Shown here: piece by piece, positions 17,930 through 27,010 of the stretch
How positions within the stretch are numbered: position 1 is the stretch's first letter
Layout: the number at the start of each line of letters is the position of its first letter
Assembly: GCF_019655335.1 (NCBI RefSeq)
Contig: NZ_BPFD01000008.1
Span: forward strand, 1-64,000
From: Shewanella hafniensis
GTDB taxonomy: Bacteria > Pseudomonadota > Gammaproteobacteria > Enterobacterales > Shewanellaceae
Length of the DNA stretch: 64,000 bases
Direction: 5' to 3'
Notes under the pieces: generated by a model
Seen by the model: only the letters and a program-made list of their open reading frames with translations
The model's database searches: none
What the model was told of the DNA's origin: nothing
Made by a program: the position numbers and the translations under genes

Positions 17930-18544
17930 ATGTCGATAAAATATGTCGCGACGTCAAAGTTACCCACTCCTTGGGGCGTGTTTGCCATGCATGGTTTTGA
18001 AGATACCGAATCAGGCAAAGAGCATGTTGCGCTCACATTCGGTACGCTCAGTGCGGATGAACCTGTGTTGGGCCGTATTCATTCCGAGTGTTTAACTGGC
18101 GATGCGTTATTTAGCTTGCGTTGTGACTGTGGTTTTCAGTTACAAGCTGCCATGCAAAATATTGCGGAAACGGGTACTGGCTTTATTCTCTATTTGCGTC
18201 AAGAAGGCCGTGGCATTGGTTTGTTGAATAAAATACGCGCCTACGAGTTGCAAGATAAAGGTGCCAACACAGTTGAGGCCAACGAGCAGTTAGGTTTTGA
18301 GGCCGATATGCGTAAATATGACATGATCAAACCTATGCTAGAACAGATAGGCGTGAAGCATGTGCGCTTGATGACCAATAATCCTCGCAAAGTAAAAGCG
18401 ATGAAGGAATTTGGCATCGAAGTGGTTGAACGCGTACCGCTGCAAGTTGGTAAGAATCGTTACAACGAAGCCTACTTAAAGACCAAATCCACTGAGCTTG
18501 GACACATGATGTCTGAATATCATTTTATGGATGAAAATAAGTAG
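17930..18544 (+). CDS. ribA: GTP cyclohydrolase II
   Basis: This enzyme catalyses the first step of riboflavin synthesis, opening GTP to a diaminopyrimidine with loss of formate. Zinc ligands are Cys54, Cys65 and Cys67 ([15 protein letters not shown]), and RQEGRGIGL is the catalytic/phosphate-binding segment. The start at 17930 is chosen over an in-frame TTG at 17912 because AAGG (17920-17923) is well placed for it, giving 204 aa, the typical length of stand-alone RibA. It is not fused to RibB, and no FMN riboswitch is visible upstream. Confidence 0.95.
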   Translation: MSIKYVATSKLPTPWGVFAMHGFEDTESGKEHVALTFGTLSADEPVLGRIHSECLTGDALFSLRCDCGFQLQAAMQNIAETGTGFILYLRQEGRGIGLLNKIRAYELQDKGANTVEANEQLGFEADMRKYDMIKPMLEQIGVKHVRLMTNNPRKVKAMKEFGIEVVERVPLQVGKNRYNEAYLKTKSTELGHMMSEYHFMDENK

Positions 18545-18601
18545 CTTTGTATTTATGATGGGTCGACCGATTGAGTCAGAAATGAGTAAGGTTTAAGTCA
18601 A

Positions 18602-19579
18602 TTGAGCCATTTTTTCAGTCGGTTGCCATTATGTTTGTCGTTAATTTGCTTAGTGTTACTGAGCATTGTTTCTGACGTTTTCGCCAATAGTACATCCCCC
18701 GCAAATACGTTCGCATCTGCGACATTTACATCTGCGTCTCAAGCAAATGATGGTGGCGTGCCTGTCGTTCCTGTTTCTATCAGTCATGCGCCGAGCAGTA
18801 ATGCCAATGGTAGCAATCCGATAGAGTCGAGCAGTAATCCCAACTCTGTTTACGCCTTTGGAAGTTATCTCGGTACTGGAGTGTATCGCTCCGCCAACCA
18901 AAATGCGACCGTCGTTAGTATTCCGCTAAGTTTTGATTTGAAGAAAGACAGCGGTAGCCAGACTTGGTTACGTTTACCTATCTCCTTTGGATTTTTTGAT
19001 TATTTAGCCAAAGATATCACTGAAGGTGAGTTACCGTCATCGATAGGGACTATGACCATTACCCCAGGTTTTGAGCATCATTGGCAAGCGAGCGAAAACA
19101 CTCGAATGGAAGGGTATTTAGATATCGGCTTTGGTACAAACTTCGATAAAAACGATAACGTTGCCATTATCGCATCTGGGATCAGCAGTTTGTATGATTT
19201 TACCCTAGCAGGGCAAGATGCGGTGTGGGTGTCGAGATTACGTTTCGCTGGGTACAGTGAGCATTATGGCAAGTTTGCCGATCAATTTGCGGTGTTACAA
19301 ACAGGCGTGGATTTAGGATTAGCGCCGCGCTGGCAATGGTGGGATCTGCAGGTGCAACCAAGGGTCTTTGTTGTGGGTTATTGGTATTTCAATGAACTCA
19401 GATTTATCAGCGAGATAGAGCAAGACACCATAGTTTCTGGCAGCTATGAGGCCGGTTTTTCCCTCGCGTTTTCTAAGCCCCTTGGGGGCGAATTGCTGGG
19501 TGTTGATCGTATTGGATTCAGCTACCGGCGTGGCGATGGCTTGAATATTTGGCGTTTGATGTTCAGTTTTCCTATCTAA
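18602..19579 (+). CDS. Solitary outer-membrane beta-barrel protein (autotransporter-barrel-like)
   Basis: The product has a clear signal peptide (hydrophobic core about residues 8-24, cut near VFA-NS). A Ser/Asn/Ala-rich linker is followed by about 240 residues of alternating strands rich in Tyr, Trp and Gly. This resembles the family of solitary autotransporter-type barrels lacking a passenger domain. The start is TTG at 18602; no ATG precedes the signal sequence. No function is known. It begins 57 bases after ribA but is probably unrelated to it. The call rests on overall pattern, so an OmpA-like or other barrel is possible. Confidence 0.65.
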   Translation: MSHFFSRLPLCLSLICLVLLSIVSDVFANSTSPANTFASATFTSASQANDGGVPVVPVSISHAPSSNANGSNPIESSSNPNSVYAFGSYLGTGVYRSANQNATVVSIPLSFDLKKDSGSQTWLRLPISFGFFDYLAKDITEGELPSSIGTMTITPGFEHHWQASENTRMEGYLDIGFGTNFDKNDNVAIIASGISSLYDFTLAGQDAVWVSRLRFAGYSEHYGKFADQFAVLQTGVDLGLAPRWQWWDLQVQPRVFVVGYWYFNELRFISEIEQDTIVSGSYEAGFSLAFSKPLGGELLGVDRIGFSYRRGDGLNIWRLMFSFPI

Positions 19580-19641
19580 GCAAAGCGGGTGAATAATTGT
19601 CGGTTGATTTTGTACAGGCTTGGTAACTAAACTATCTTTAG

Positions 19642-20103
19642 TTAATCTGACTTTTTAGCATCTTGCATCTTTTTATCCAACAAGGTGGCGATTTGACCAC
19701 TAAGTAACATTATTTGTTCTTGCAGCATCTTACGTTGCTGATCTGCAGCTTCTGAGTCATCTCCCTTAAGCTTGGCTAGCATCTCTTGTAATTCTTTGAT
19801 TTGCTCTTTTATCTTTTTGATTTGTTCGTCAATTAACGTTAGGGGTTCCTCTTCTGTTGTTGTGATTTCAGTTTCATTTTTTTTAGCCAAGGCTTTCTCT
19901 CTTAAAGGGGCTCCGAAGTCGTTGGATAAAGCCGCGCGGCCCGCATTAGAAATGGAGACTGTCTCTTGGGTATCTTGTGAGTCAGTGGACTCACTATTCG
20001 CCGTAGGTGTTTTTATTGCGGATGGTGTCGCTGCGATATATGCGCTTGATACGGCGGTGAAACCTGAGCCAGTTGCGTTACTGTTTATTCCATTAATGTT
20101 CAT
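19642..20103 (-). CDS. Unknown coiled-coil protein, FlxA-like
   Basis: 153 aa. The N-terminal 60 residues are Ala/Ser/Thr-rich and probably disordered, with VSISNAGRAALS, a short motif common in flagellum-related small proteins. The second half is a strong heptad coiled coil (IDEQIKKIKEQIKELQ onward, about residues 90-147). This layout resembles FlxA-like proteins; the role is unknown. It converges with the outer-membrane barrel gene. The 264-base gap upstream holds its promoter and little else visible. Confidence 0.6.
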   Translation of the reverse strand: MNINGINSNATGSGFTAVSSAYIAATPSAIKTPTANSESTDSQDTQETVSISNAGRAALSNDFGAPLREKALAKKNETEITTTEEEPLTLIDEQIKKIKEQIKELQEMLAKLKGDDSEAADQQRKMLQEQIMLLSGQIATLLDKKMQDAKKSD

Positions 20104-20316
20104 TTAACACTCCATTCATGAAAATTTGGATCATGCTCCACTTCTATCGGCCATCAATTTGAAAACTGAAGTCACTTTTTGTCGCTCAGCCAAAAAGAGT
20201 GCTTGCTCATGGCTCACAGCCTCTTAGTAAACGCTATTAGCCACAATTAAATTAAAGGTGTGGATTAGTGTAAATAGGTTAGTAAAATCGATACATTATT
20301 GATTTATTATAACAAT

Positions 20317-20338
20317 ACAGCCCTGATTCTAGGGCTGT
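20317..20338. terminator. Short hairpin downstream of the VF530-type gene
   Basis: Perfect 8-base arms, 20317-20324 and 20331-20338, with a 6-base loop, lie 30 bases beyond the stop of the leftward gene. The T-content on that side is modest, so this is a weak terminator. Confidence 0.45.
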
Positions 20339-20367
20339 TTACGCTTTATGGCAGCAGCGGCCTAGGA

Positions 20368-20751
20368 TTAATTGTTACCCCAAATATGGCTGTTTACTTT
20401 GCCATCTGAGCTGGATTTCTCGCTTTTAGCTGGCTTGTCTGTCGTGGTTTGAGTCGCTTTTTTAGTTGTGATTTTTGCCACAGGCTTCTTAGCGGTTTGA
20501 CTCGCTTCGGCTTTAGGTGGCGGTAAGGGTAATTTGTTGGCTTTTAAATAAAGATATTCGACTTTATCCCGTGCCCACTCTGTTTTTCTTAAAAAACGTA
20601 AACTGGATTTGATGCTGGGATCGTGGGTAAAACAGCGGATATTAATTCTCTCACCTAATTCTTCCCAGCCGTATTTCTCGACTAAGTAAGTGATGATCGT
20701 TTCCAGTTTAATGCCGTGGAGCGGGTTATTCAATTGATTCATATTATGCAT
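20368..20751 (-). CDS. VF530 (DUF2132) family DNA-binding protein
   Basis: The core [31 protein letters not shown] and [26 protein letters not shown] segment is the VF530/DUF2132 fold, a small helical domain known from Vibrio and reported as DNA-binding. Here it is followed by a Lys/Ala/Thr-rich basic tail of about 45 residues not needed for the fold. The ATG at 20751 (127 aa) is preferred to the upstream TTG at 20859, since the extra residues do not resemble the family. The cellular role is unknown. Confidence 0.8.
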   Translation of the reverse strand: MHNMNQLNNPLHGIKLETIITYLVEKYGWEELGERINIRCFTHDPSIKSSLRFLRKTEWARDKVEYLYLKANKLPLPPPKAEASQTAKKPVAKITTKKATQTTTDKPAKSEKSSSDGKVNSHIWGNN

Positions 20752-20881
20752 GTTGCAGTGTGCTATGGCGGGAGTATAGCAGTTTTGTATGCCTGATACA
20801 GTGTGCAATGGTATCGAGTCAAGCCTGAATATCTGGCTAGCGTAAACCTGTGATGGCAATTACTAGTGGAGTGATATGATC

Positions 20882-20909
20882 AAAACAGGCGCAATAAAGC
20901 GCCTGTTTT
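20882..20909 (-). terminator. Rho-independent terminator after cstA/btsT
   Basis: Perfect 11-base arms (20882-20892 and 20899-20909) enclose a 6-base loop, with T-run on the minus strand, 22 bases past the stop of the leftward transporter. Confidence 0.85.
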
Positions 20910-20930
20910 AGCTTGGTCATTCGGACTGTT

Positions 20931-22394
20931 TTATGAGTCTTTGGCTGTTTCTTTAAGCTCAGTTTCTACCGGTAAATCAATCTCACCTTTACCTTTGGTT
21001 TTAACAATCAACAGCGCTGTAATCACTAAGGTGGTGACGACACCTGCTATAGTTGATACCGTCATAGGTAAGCCTGCACCTAAGGTTGACGAGTTCAGTA
21101 GGAAGGTGATGACCACAGTGGTCATAAACATCGCTGGGATAGTCGCAATCCAATGCAGTTTGTTATGACGTAACAAGTAAGCCGAAGCTGTCCACAGCAT
21201 TAATACCGCAGTGGTTTGGTTTGCCACACCAAAGTAGCGCCAAATGACACCAAAATCCACTTGAGTCAACATACCGCCGATAACAAACAGTGGGATAGCT
21301 AACACTAAGCGTTTTGGCAGTGAGATTTGTGGCATGTTGAAAAACTCAGCCAGAATCAAACGCGCAGAGCGGAAAGCCGTATCACCTGAAGTAATCGGCA
21401 GAATAATCACACCTAGGATTGCCATAAAGCCACCAATAGCACCTAAAAGACCGGTAGAAGCCTCATAGACGACGTTGGCAGGGTTACCTGACATGCCTGT
21501 GCTTAATCCTTCCACACCGCCGAAATATGACAATGCAATCGCACACCAAAGCAGCGCAATAATACCTTCGCCAATCATGGCGCCAAAGAAAACGAAGCGA
21601 CCATTGGTTTCGTTTTCAACGCAGCGTGCCATTAATGGTGATTGAGTTGCATGGAAACCCGATACTGCGCCACAGGCGATGGTGATAAATAACGCAGGCC
21701 AAAGTGGCATGTCATTTGGGTTTAAGTTTTGGAAGAAATCGCCCGCTTGTACGTTCGGCAGTAAGGTGTGCTCGCTTGATAGGATAATCGCGAAAGCCAG
21801 ACCGAACGACATGAAAAATAATAAAGCGCCGAAGAAGGGGTATAAACGACCGATAATTTTATCGACTGGCACCACAGTTGCGATCAGGTAGTAGACGAAG
21901 ATAATGCCTACGAAAATGCTCACGTCCCAACCGGTAAGCTTGCCCAGTAAACCTGCAGGTGCTGAGATAAAGACCACACCAACTAGCAGTAGCAGCACGA
22001 TAGCAAACACGTTCATAAAGTGTTTGGCACTCTTTCCTAAATATTTACCCGCAAGGTTTGGCACAGATTGGCCACCGTTACGTACTGACAACATGCCAGA
22101 AAAGTAGTCATGCACAGCACCCGCAAAGATACAGCCAACCACAATCCACAACATAGCTGCAGGACCATAGAGCGCACCTAAGATAGGACCAAAAATTGGG
22201 CCTACGCCTGCGATGTTCAGTAATTGAATTAAATAAACTTTGCCTTTAGACATAGGTACGTAATCGACGCCATCAGTCTGACTAAAAGCAGGTGTTTGAC
22301 GATTAGCGTTAATGCCGAAGACTTTCTCGACAAAGGCGCCATAGATAAAGTAGCCGCCGATCAGCAGACCGACACAGAGTAGGAACCACATCAT
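20931..22394 (-). CDS. CstA family transporter, probably pyruvate/proton symporter (BtsT-like)
   Basis: 487 aa polytopic inner-membrane protein with about 13-14 helices. GVGPIFGPILGALYGPAAMLW and HDYFSGMLSVRNGG are CstA family marks. It is shorter than E. coli CstA and BtsT (about 700-716 aa), as in the short form of this family. Just upstream on the same strand lies a LytTR/LytS two-component pair. In E. coli the similar pair BtsSR controls the pyruvate transporter BtsT, so pyruvate uptake is the likely role (inference). GGAG lies 8-9 bases before the ATG. A 200-base gap with its own promoter space separates it from the regulator. Confidence 0.88.
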   Translation of the reverse strand: MMWFLLCVGLLIGGYFIYGAFVEKVFGINANRQTPAFSQTDGVDYVPMSKGKVYLIQLLNIAGVGPIFGPILGALYGPAAMLWIVVGCIFAGAVHDYFSGMLSVRNGGQSVPNLAGKYLGKSAKHFMNVFAIVLLLLVGVVFISAPAGLLGKLTGWDVSIFVGIIFVYYLIATVVPVDKIIGRLYPFFGALLFFMSFGLAFAIILSSEHTLLPNVQAGDFFQNLNPNDMPLWPALFITIACGAVSGFHATQSPLMARCVENETNGRFVFFGAMIGEGIIALLWCAIALSYFGGVEGLSTGMSGNPANVVYEASTGLLGAIGGFMAILGVIILPITSGDTAFRSARLILAEFFNMPQISLPKRLVLAIPLFVIGGMLTQVDFGVIWRYFGVANQTTAVLMLWTASAYLLRHNKLHWIATIPAMFMTTVVITFLLNSSTLGAGLPMTVSTIAGVVTTLVITALLIVKTKGKGEIDLPVETELKETAKDS

Positions 22395-22544
22395 TTTTGT
22401 TATCTCCCCATTTGAGTTCTGGCGAGTGTAAACAAGTTGTTGATATAAAACTTCGCAATCTCAATGAGTGGTCGAAAATGCAGGGTAAGCGGTAATAGAT
22501 GGGCTTGAGTGGTTGCAAGCGTATGTTAACGGCGGGTGTTGTTA

Positions 22545-22579
22545 GCCATCTTATGGCTAAAAATAGCTGCTAAGATGGC
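22545..22579. terminator. Inverted repeat between regulator and transporter
   Basis: The 9-base arms 22545-22553 and 22571-22579 are perfect complements, 12 bases past the stop of the response regulator. A smaller internal hairpin overlaps. It may end or attenuate the two-component transcript before the transporter promoter. Confidence 0.45.
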
Positions 22580-22591
22580 CTTTTGCTTGAG

Positions 22592-23302
22592 TTATTGGAA
22601 GCCGAACAGCTGCTTAAGGCTCTTTAGATAGCGCCGTGAGACGGGCACTTTATCCCCAGAGTGGGTGGTGACTTCGGCGCCAGTGTCTAACAGCTCAATT
22701 TCGGCAATTGCCTTAGGTGAAATCAAATACTGCCGATGGCAGCGCACCAGTGGGGTTTTTTCTTCAAACACTTTTAAGGTCAATTGGGTATGGACTTTGC
22801 CTTTAGCGCTGGCCACATGAACACCACTTAAGTCACTGAACACATATTCCACATCTTGGATGGCAATCACCTTGAGTTTATTACCGCTGTAACAGGGAAT
22901 ATGTTCCAGACGCTTTGGGGTAATGGGATCCATAATTTGAGGCGTTAGATTTTTACGCACCCGAGTGAGGGTTTTACTAAGTCTCTCGGCATCTATCGGT
23001 TTGAGTAAGTAATCGAAGGCATGATTGTCGAAAGCTTTGACGGCAAACTCGTCGTAGGCGGTAACAAACACAATCTTTGGCATGTTATCGGGGTCGAGCA
23101 TAGCGATAAGTTCCATGCCCGAAATGCGCGGCATTTGGATATCGAGAAAAATTAACTGAGGTTTGTCTTTGGCTATGCTTTGTAACGCCTCAATGGCATT
23201 AGCGCATTGGCCAACAATTTCAATGTCGTGTTCTTGCCCCAAAAGATCGGCTAATTCTTCACGAGCAAACAGTTCATCATCGACAATTAAACAAGTGATC
23301 AC
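22592..23302 (-). CDS. btsR: LytTR family response regulator (BtsR-like)
   Basis: 236 aa, two domains. A receiver (residues 1-120) has Asp10/Asp9 acidic pocket residues, phospho-acceptor Asp54 (IFLDIQMP) and Lys in LLKPID. A C-terminal LytTR DNA-binding domain (about 135-236) carries the characteristic VRCHRQYLI. It overlaps the sensor kinase gene by four bases (23299-23302) and is followed by the CstA-type transporter it probably activates. Length and arrangement match E. coli BtsR (YehT); the symbol is by analogy. Confidence 0.9.
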   Translation of the reverse strand: MITCLIVDDELFAREELADLLGQEHDIEIVGQCANAIEALQSIAKDKPQLIFLDIQMPRISGMELIAMLDPDNMPKIVFVTAYDEFAVKAFDNHAFDYLLKPIDAERLSKTLTRVRKNLTPQIMDPITPKRLEHIPCYSGNKLKVIAIQDVEYVFSDLSGVHVASAKGKVHTQLTLKVFEEKTPLVRCHRQYLISPKAIAEIELLDTGAEVTTHSGDKVPVSRRYLKSLKQLFGFQ

Positions 23303-24996
23303 GAGCGGGTGTCCATATTGGATATCTCAGTATTTTCTATGGGTAATCTTATAGTAACGCGAGTCAATTCATCCGCTTCGCATTCTACTGTGACGCCATA
23401 TTGCTCACCAAAAATGTTTTGAATGCGTTTATGCACTAAGTTCATCCCTAGGCCTTCAGAGCCCTCAACGGGTTGATATAATCCGGCATTGTCTGTGACT
23501 TCTAATTCCAACACATCATTTTTGAGCTTGCCCGTCACTTTAATCTGCCCTTGCTCTATCATGTGCGAAGTACCGTGCTTTACCGCATTCTCAATAATCG
23601 GCTGCAGGGTAAAGGCCGGTACTTTGCAATGGTAGAGTGATTCAGGTATCGCGATACTGACTTGTAATTTATCAATAAAACGCGCTTTTTCAATGGTGAG
23701 ATAGGACGCGATGTGATCGAGCTCATCCCCGAGCGTCACTAAACCTGTCGTTCGCTTTAAATTAATCCGTAAAAACTGCGATAACTGCTGCAGCAACTGC
23801 TTAGACATATCGGGATCGCGCTTGATAATCGCGCTAATGGTATTGAGTGCATTGAACAGAAAGTGCGGATTAACCTGCGCTTGCAGTAATTTCAATTCGG
23901 CTTGAGTCAGCAGATTTTGCTGCTGCTCAAATCGGCCATAAAGAATTTGGTTCGATAACAGACGGGCAATACCTTCACCTAAGGTGCGGTTAATATTCAA
24001 AAAAAGCTTATTCTTAGGCTCATAGAGTTTAATGGTGCCAATGACTTCGGTATCACTGCGCAGCGGGATCACCAAACTCGAGCCTAAGCGGCAGTTGCTT
24101 GAAATAGAACATGAATAGGGCATTTCAACACCATCGGCGAACATGACTTTATTTTGATTGATCGCTTCTAAGGTGATCTTGGAAGAAATTGGCGTACCAG
24201 GCAGATGATGATCGGCACCTATGCCAATAAAAGCCAACAGTTTTTCCCTGTCTGTGATGGCTACTGCGCCTACATTAGTTTCTTCGATAACGATTTGGGC
24301 CACACGGCTGCTGCTTTCTTCGTTAAATCCTTTGGATAGGAGTCCGACACTGCGCTCGGCTATCTTTAACGCCTTCGTTGAAAAACTGGAGGAAAGTTTA
24401 TCGAACATGGTTTTTTGGTCGCGGATCATGCTCATAAAGAGTGCCGCTCCTACTGAGTTGACTAACAGCATGGGCGGCGCGATTTGGCGCACTAATTCCC
24501 ACGCATCATCGAAGGGGCGGGCGACCAGTAAGATGATGCTCATTTGCATCATTTCGGCATAAAAAGTCACTAGGCACACGAGTAATGGATTGTAGATAAG
24601 CTCACTTTTATCCGTACGTCTTAAGTAGAAGCTTATCATCCCGGCGGATAAGCCTTCTAAGGTGGTGGAAATGGCGCAGGCTATTTCAGTAAAGCCGCCC
24701 ATACTGTAGCGGTGAAGGCCACCGGTTAGCCCTACCAGAAAACCAGTTACTGGGCCGCCTAATAATCCACCTAATACAGCGCCCATAGCACGGGTGTTGG
24801 CAATCGCGCCTGATGTTTGCTCACCAAAATAGGTGGCCATGATGCAGAAACTCGAAAAAATCAGATACATAAAAATCTTATGCGGCAGACGAGGGGAGGT
24901 TTCGGCAAACAGTTTAAACAGCGGCGTTTTACTGACTAAGTAAACGATCACTAAGTACAGCGACATCTGTTGGGTCAATAATAGGATCAAGGACAT
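23299..24996 (-). CDS. btsS: LytS-type sensor histidine kinase (BtsS-like)
   Basis: 565 aa. The N-terminus has five to six membrane helices of the 5TM-LYT type (about residues 1-185). A GAF-like domain (about 215-350) follows, then the His-kinase domain with HFLFNALNT (phospho-His near 375), N-box LQPIIENAVKHG and a G-box GLGMNLVHKRI. It pairs with the overlapping LytTR regulator. In E. coli, BtsS senses external pyruvate with high affinity; that ligand is inferred here from gene order with a CstA transporter. The layout and length agree with BtsS/YehU. Confidence 0.9.
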   Translation of the reverse strand: MSLILLLTQQMSLYLVIVYLVSKTPLFKLFAETSPRLPHKIFMYLIFSSFCIMATYFGEQTSGAIANTRAMGAVLGGLLGGPVTGFLVGLTGGLHRYSMGGFTEIACAISTTLEGLSAGMISFYLRRTDKSELIYNPLLVCLVTFYAEMMQMSIILLVARPFDDAWELVRQIAPPMLLVNSVGAALFMSMIRDQKTMFDKLSSSFSTKALKIAERSVGLLSKGFNEESSSRVAQIVIEETNVGAVAITDREKLLAFIGIGADHHLPGTPISSKITLEAINQNKVMFADGVEMPYSCSISSNCRLGSSLVIPLRSDTEVIGTIKLYEPKNKLFLNINRTLGEGIARLLSNQILYGRFEQQQNLLTQAELKLLQAQVNPHFLFNALNTISAIIKRDPDMSKQLLQQLSQFLRINLKRTTGLVTLGDELDHIASYLTIEKARFIDKLQVSIAIPESLYHCKVPAFTLQPIIENAVKHGTSHMIEQGQIKVTGKLKNDVLELEVTDNAGLYQPVEGSEGLGMNLVHKRIQNIFGEQYGVTVECEADELTRVTIRLPIENTEISNMDTRS

Positions 24997-25124
24997 AATG
25001 GCTCACATTATCGTCACAGATATCAGCGCCGTGGTATCAATTATAAAGTCTGTGCGCGAGATCAGGGTTCAAATTTAACCGTTAGGATATAAAGAACAAT
25101 AATATTGCATCTTTAGGAGGACAT

Positions 25125-25367
25125 ATGTCCAATTCTGTTCACGGTCATGATGTTATGGCGCTGATGGTAGCGCAAGGTACCGCTATTATAAAGCCTGAAT
25201 TATTATCCCTAATGGGACAAAAGTTTGGCTTTGCGGCTCGATACCACACCTGTAGTGCCGCCGATCTTAGCGCTGAAGCATTAATTCAGTTACTCGTAGC
25301 GAAAGGTAAATTCCATGAAACGCCCCAAGGCATTGAACTGGCCGCGGGGAGAAAGTGTGAGCATTAA
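25125..25367 (+). CDS. yecH: YecH family small metal-binding protein (DUF2492)
   Basis: 80 aa with N-terminal VHGHDVMALM, a central FGFAARYHTCSAADLSA segment and a C-terminal CEH. The spaced His and Cys residues are typical of the YecH/DUF2492 family and suggest metal binding; the function is unknown. A perfect AGGAGG stands before the ATG. It is divergent from the btsS gene. Confidence 0.85.
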   Translation: MSNSVHGHDVMALMVAQGTAIIKPELLSLMGQKFGFAARYHTCSAADLSAEALIQLLVAKGKFHETPQGIELAAGRKCEH

Positions 25368-25518
25368 TAGATTGTGGCTATACATATTTTGGCAATCGCG
25401 TAACTGTTATAAGCGAGCAGATGCGTAATACAAAATCATTAGAGTGTGGAGACGTTTGCTCATAGAAAGACATTGAGCGTGACCGAATATTACCGTTTGG
25501 CTTTATCGGCTTAGAAGC

Positions 25519-25863
25519 TTAGGTTTCGTCGTGGCGTTTATTGGCAATTTGGTTCTGCTGCGCGGGTGTGAGTTGACTAAACTCATGGATTAAAATACGC
25601 AGTAAGCGCGATTTTGCAATGCTGGTGGATTTCGATAAGTCATCGAGCTGGGCAATACTCTTTTCTGTCAGGGTAAAGGTGGCGTGGCGATACATCTTAG
25701 TCGACTTTTTATCTAAGCCCTTAACTGTCGCTTGAGTCTGAGCCGCGGCTAATAAACTCGCCTTACCTAAGGCGTAGTTATTGGCATCTTCAATGAAATC
25801 ATCGACAGAAACCGGCTTGATGATTTGCTTAGGTTTCTTACGTTTAAGATCAGTTAAGCTCAT
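25519..25863 (-). CDS. Ribbon-helix-helix protein, partner of ParA
   Basis: 114 aa from the ATG at 25863, which overlaps the parA-like stop by 14 bases in another frame and indicates translational coupling. A frame extension to 25896 would lie inside parA. The basic N-terminal tail (LKRKKPKQIIK) and linker are followed by a ribbon-helix-helix domain at about residues 58-97: strand HATFTLTEK and helices IAQLDDLSKSTSIAKSRLL. This matches the build of centromere-binding partners (ParG type) of type Ib partition systems, with a longer tail. A role as transcription repressor is the alternative. Confidence 0.7.
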   Translation of the reverse strand: MSLTDLKRKKPKQIIKPVSVDDFIEDANNYALGKASLLAAAQTQATVKGLDKKSTKMYRHATFTLTEKSIAQLDDLSKSTSIAKSRLLRILIHEFSQLTPAQQNQIANKRHDET

Positions 25864-26518
25864 AGCTATTTTCTGGTGGCATAGCAAATAATTCATCCGC
25901 TATAGCGCGGATCTCATCGGCGGCTTTTCCATCGGGTTCGATTTCGACCACAGAGGAGCCTTTTTCTTCACTGTCATCATAAATATTTCGACAAAAGGTG
26001 ACGGAGTTCAGCACTCTTAATCCAAAGGATTGCACCACATCTTTAGCCTCTAAAATACGCTTAAATTGTGTGGGAAGTGCAGGGCATTGGGTTAGCACAA
26101 TCGTGGCGATCATTTTCGGGTTCACCATCTTACAAGTGCTGAGCATGTCTTCCATGTGGGGTAATGTTTTAAGATCGCGTCTTTTGGGTCTGAGGGGGAT
26201 CACAACATAAGTGGCTACCGACATGGCTGCGCGCATGGCCAAGTTATCCTGACCACCACAGTCAACAATCACGTAATCAAAACGCTCATTGAGGCTGAGT
26301 AAATCATTACGAATTTTGCCATAAAGCTGAATGCAGTTAATGCTGGGCAGACTGGGATCATTATTTCTCGCTTGGATCCAATCTGAAGTGGTGCGCTGGG
26401 GATCACAATCGACCATAAGGACGTTTGCTTGAAATTTTTGCTTGATATAAACGGCTAGATTTTGAGCGAGGCAACTTTTTCCGCTACCACCTTTTTCACC
26501 ACCCACCAGCAAAATCAT
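25850..26518 (-). CDS. ParA family ATPase (small, type Ib-like)
   Basis: 222 aa from ATG 26518, placed by GGGG seven bases upstream; the longer frame from 26545 has no ribosome site. The deviant Walker A is GEKGGSGKS (Lys9 and Lys14), Walker A' is DCDPQRTTSDW and Walker B is VIVDCGG. There is no N-terminal helix-turn-helix, so it is of the small ParA type that pairs with an RHH protein, encoded directly downstream. Replication, chromosome-ParB and flagellar (FlhG) genes are absent around it. The cargo (DNA, or a protein cluster positioned in the cell) is unknown. A PilZ gene lies 76 bases upstream on the same strand. Confidence 0.85.
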   Translation of the reverse strand: MILLVGGEKGGSGKSCLAQNLAVYIKQKFQANVLMVDCDPQRTTSDWIQARNNDPSLPSINCIQLYGKIRNDLLSLNERFDYVIVDCGGQDNLAMRAAMSVATYVVIPLRPKRRDLKTLPHMEDMLSTCKMVNPKMIATIVLTQCPALPTQFKRILEAKDVVQSFGLRVLNSVTFCRNIYDDSEEKGSSVVEIEPDGKAADEIRAIADELFAMPPENSYELN

Positions 26519-26594
26519 AGTGACGCCCCTTAATGACTTGTTCAATCCATTGAGTGTAGAACAGACCCATTAAACCTGCGAAAATTAAGTTAAA

Positions 26595-26897
26595 TTAAAG
26601 CAGTTGCATGGCAATGTGGTAACTTTGGTCGTGGCATTTCGCGCAGCGGCAGACTTGTCCTTTGACGGTATTTTGCTGGGTAGAATCGGGATTAAAGGTC
26701 ACTTCGATGAGTTCGCCCAGTGCAAAGGGACGTTTATAATCGAATAAAATACCGCGTCTGGCTAAGTCGATACACACGCCTTCATCGGTTTGCTTTATGC
26801 CTTGTGCATCAATCCAATGTAAGACGACACGCTCCGCTTCCATGTCCACTCGCAGTGATGTGCGTTTTTCTTCAAAACCAGTAGTATGGTCACCCAT
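26595..26897 (-). CDS. Single-domain PilZ protein
   Basis: 100 aa, nearly one PilZ domain. RTSLR gives the RxxxR c-di-GMP motif at about residues 12-16, and CIDLARRGILF is the second motif in the form D-x-A-x-x-G, with Ala where Ser is usual. The C-terminus has extra Cys residues (CRCAKC). Such proteins bind cyclic di-GMP and relay it to a partner. It is the first gene of the leftward set with parA and the RHH gene; the altered second motif could weaken binding. The set has no cellulose or pilus genes near it. Confidence 0.8.
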   Translation of the reverse strand: MGDHTTGFEEKRTSLRVDMEAERVVLHWIDAQGIKQTDEGVCIDLARRGILFDYKRPFALGELIEVTFNPDSTQQNTVKGQVCRCAKCHDQSYHIAMQLL

Positions 26898-27010
26898 AAC
26901 TCAATTGCCCCGTAAATTATTGATCTCAGTAAAACTAGCATAATTGCTTTTTGGCAGAATACCAATGTGAAAGCTAGGTCTTTGATAATAGTTTTAAAAG
27001 GAGGACAGCA

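Noticed and set aside
17930..18100. FMN riboswitch near ribA
   Set aside because: The leader before ribA lacks the conserved FMN-aptamer segments; only a normal ribosome site is seen.
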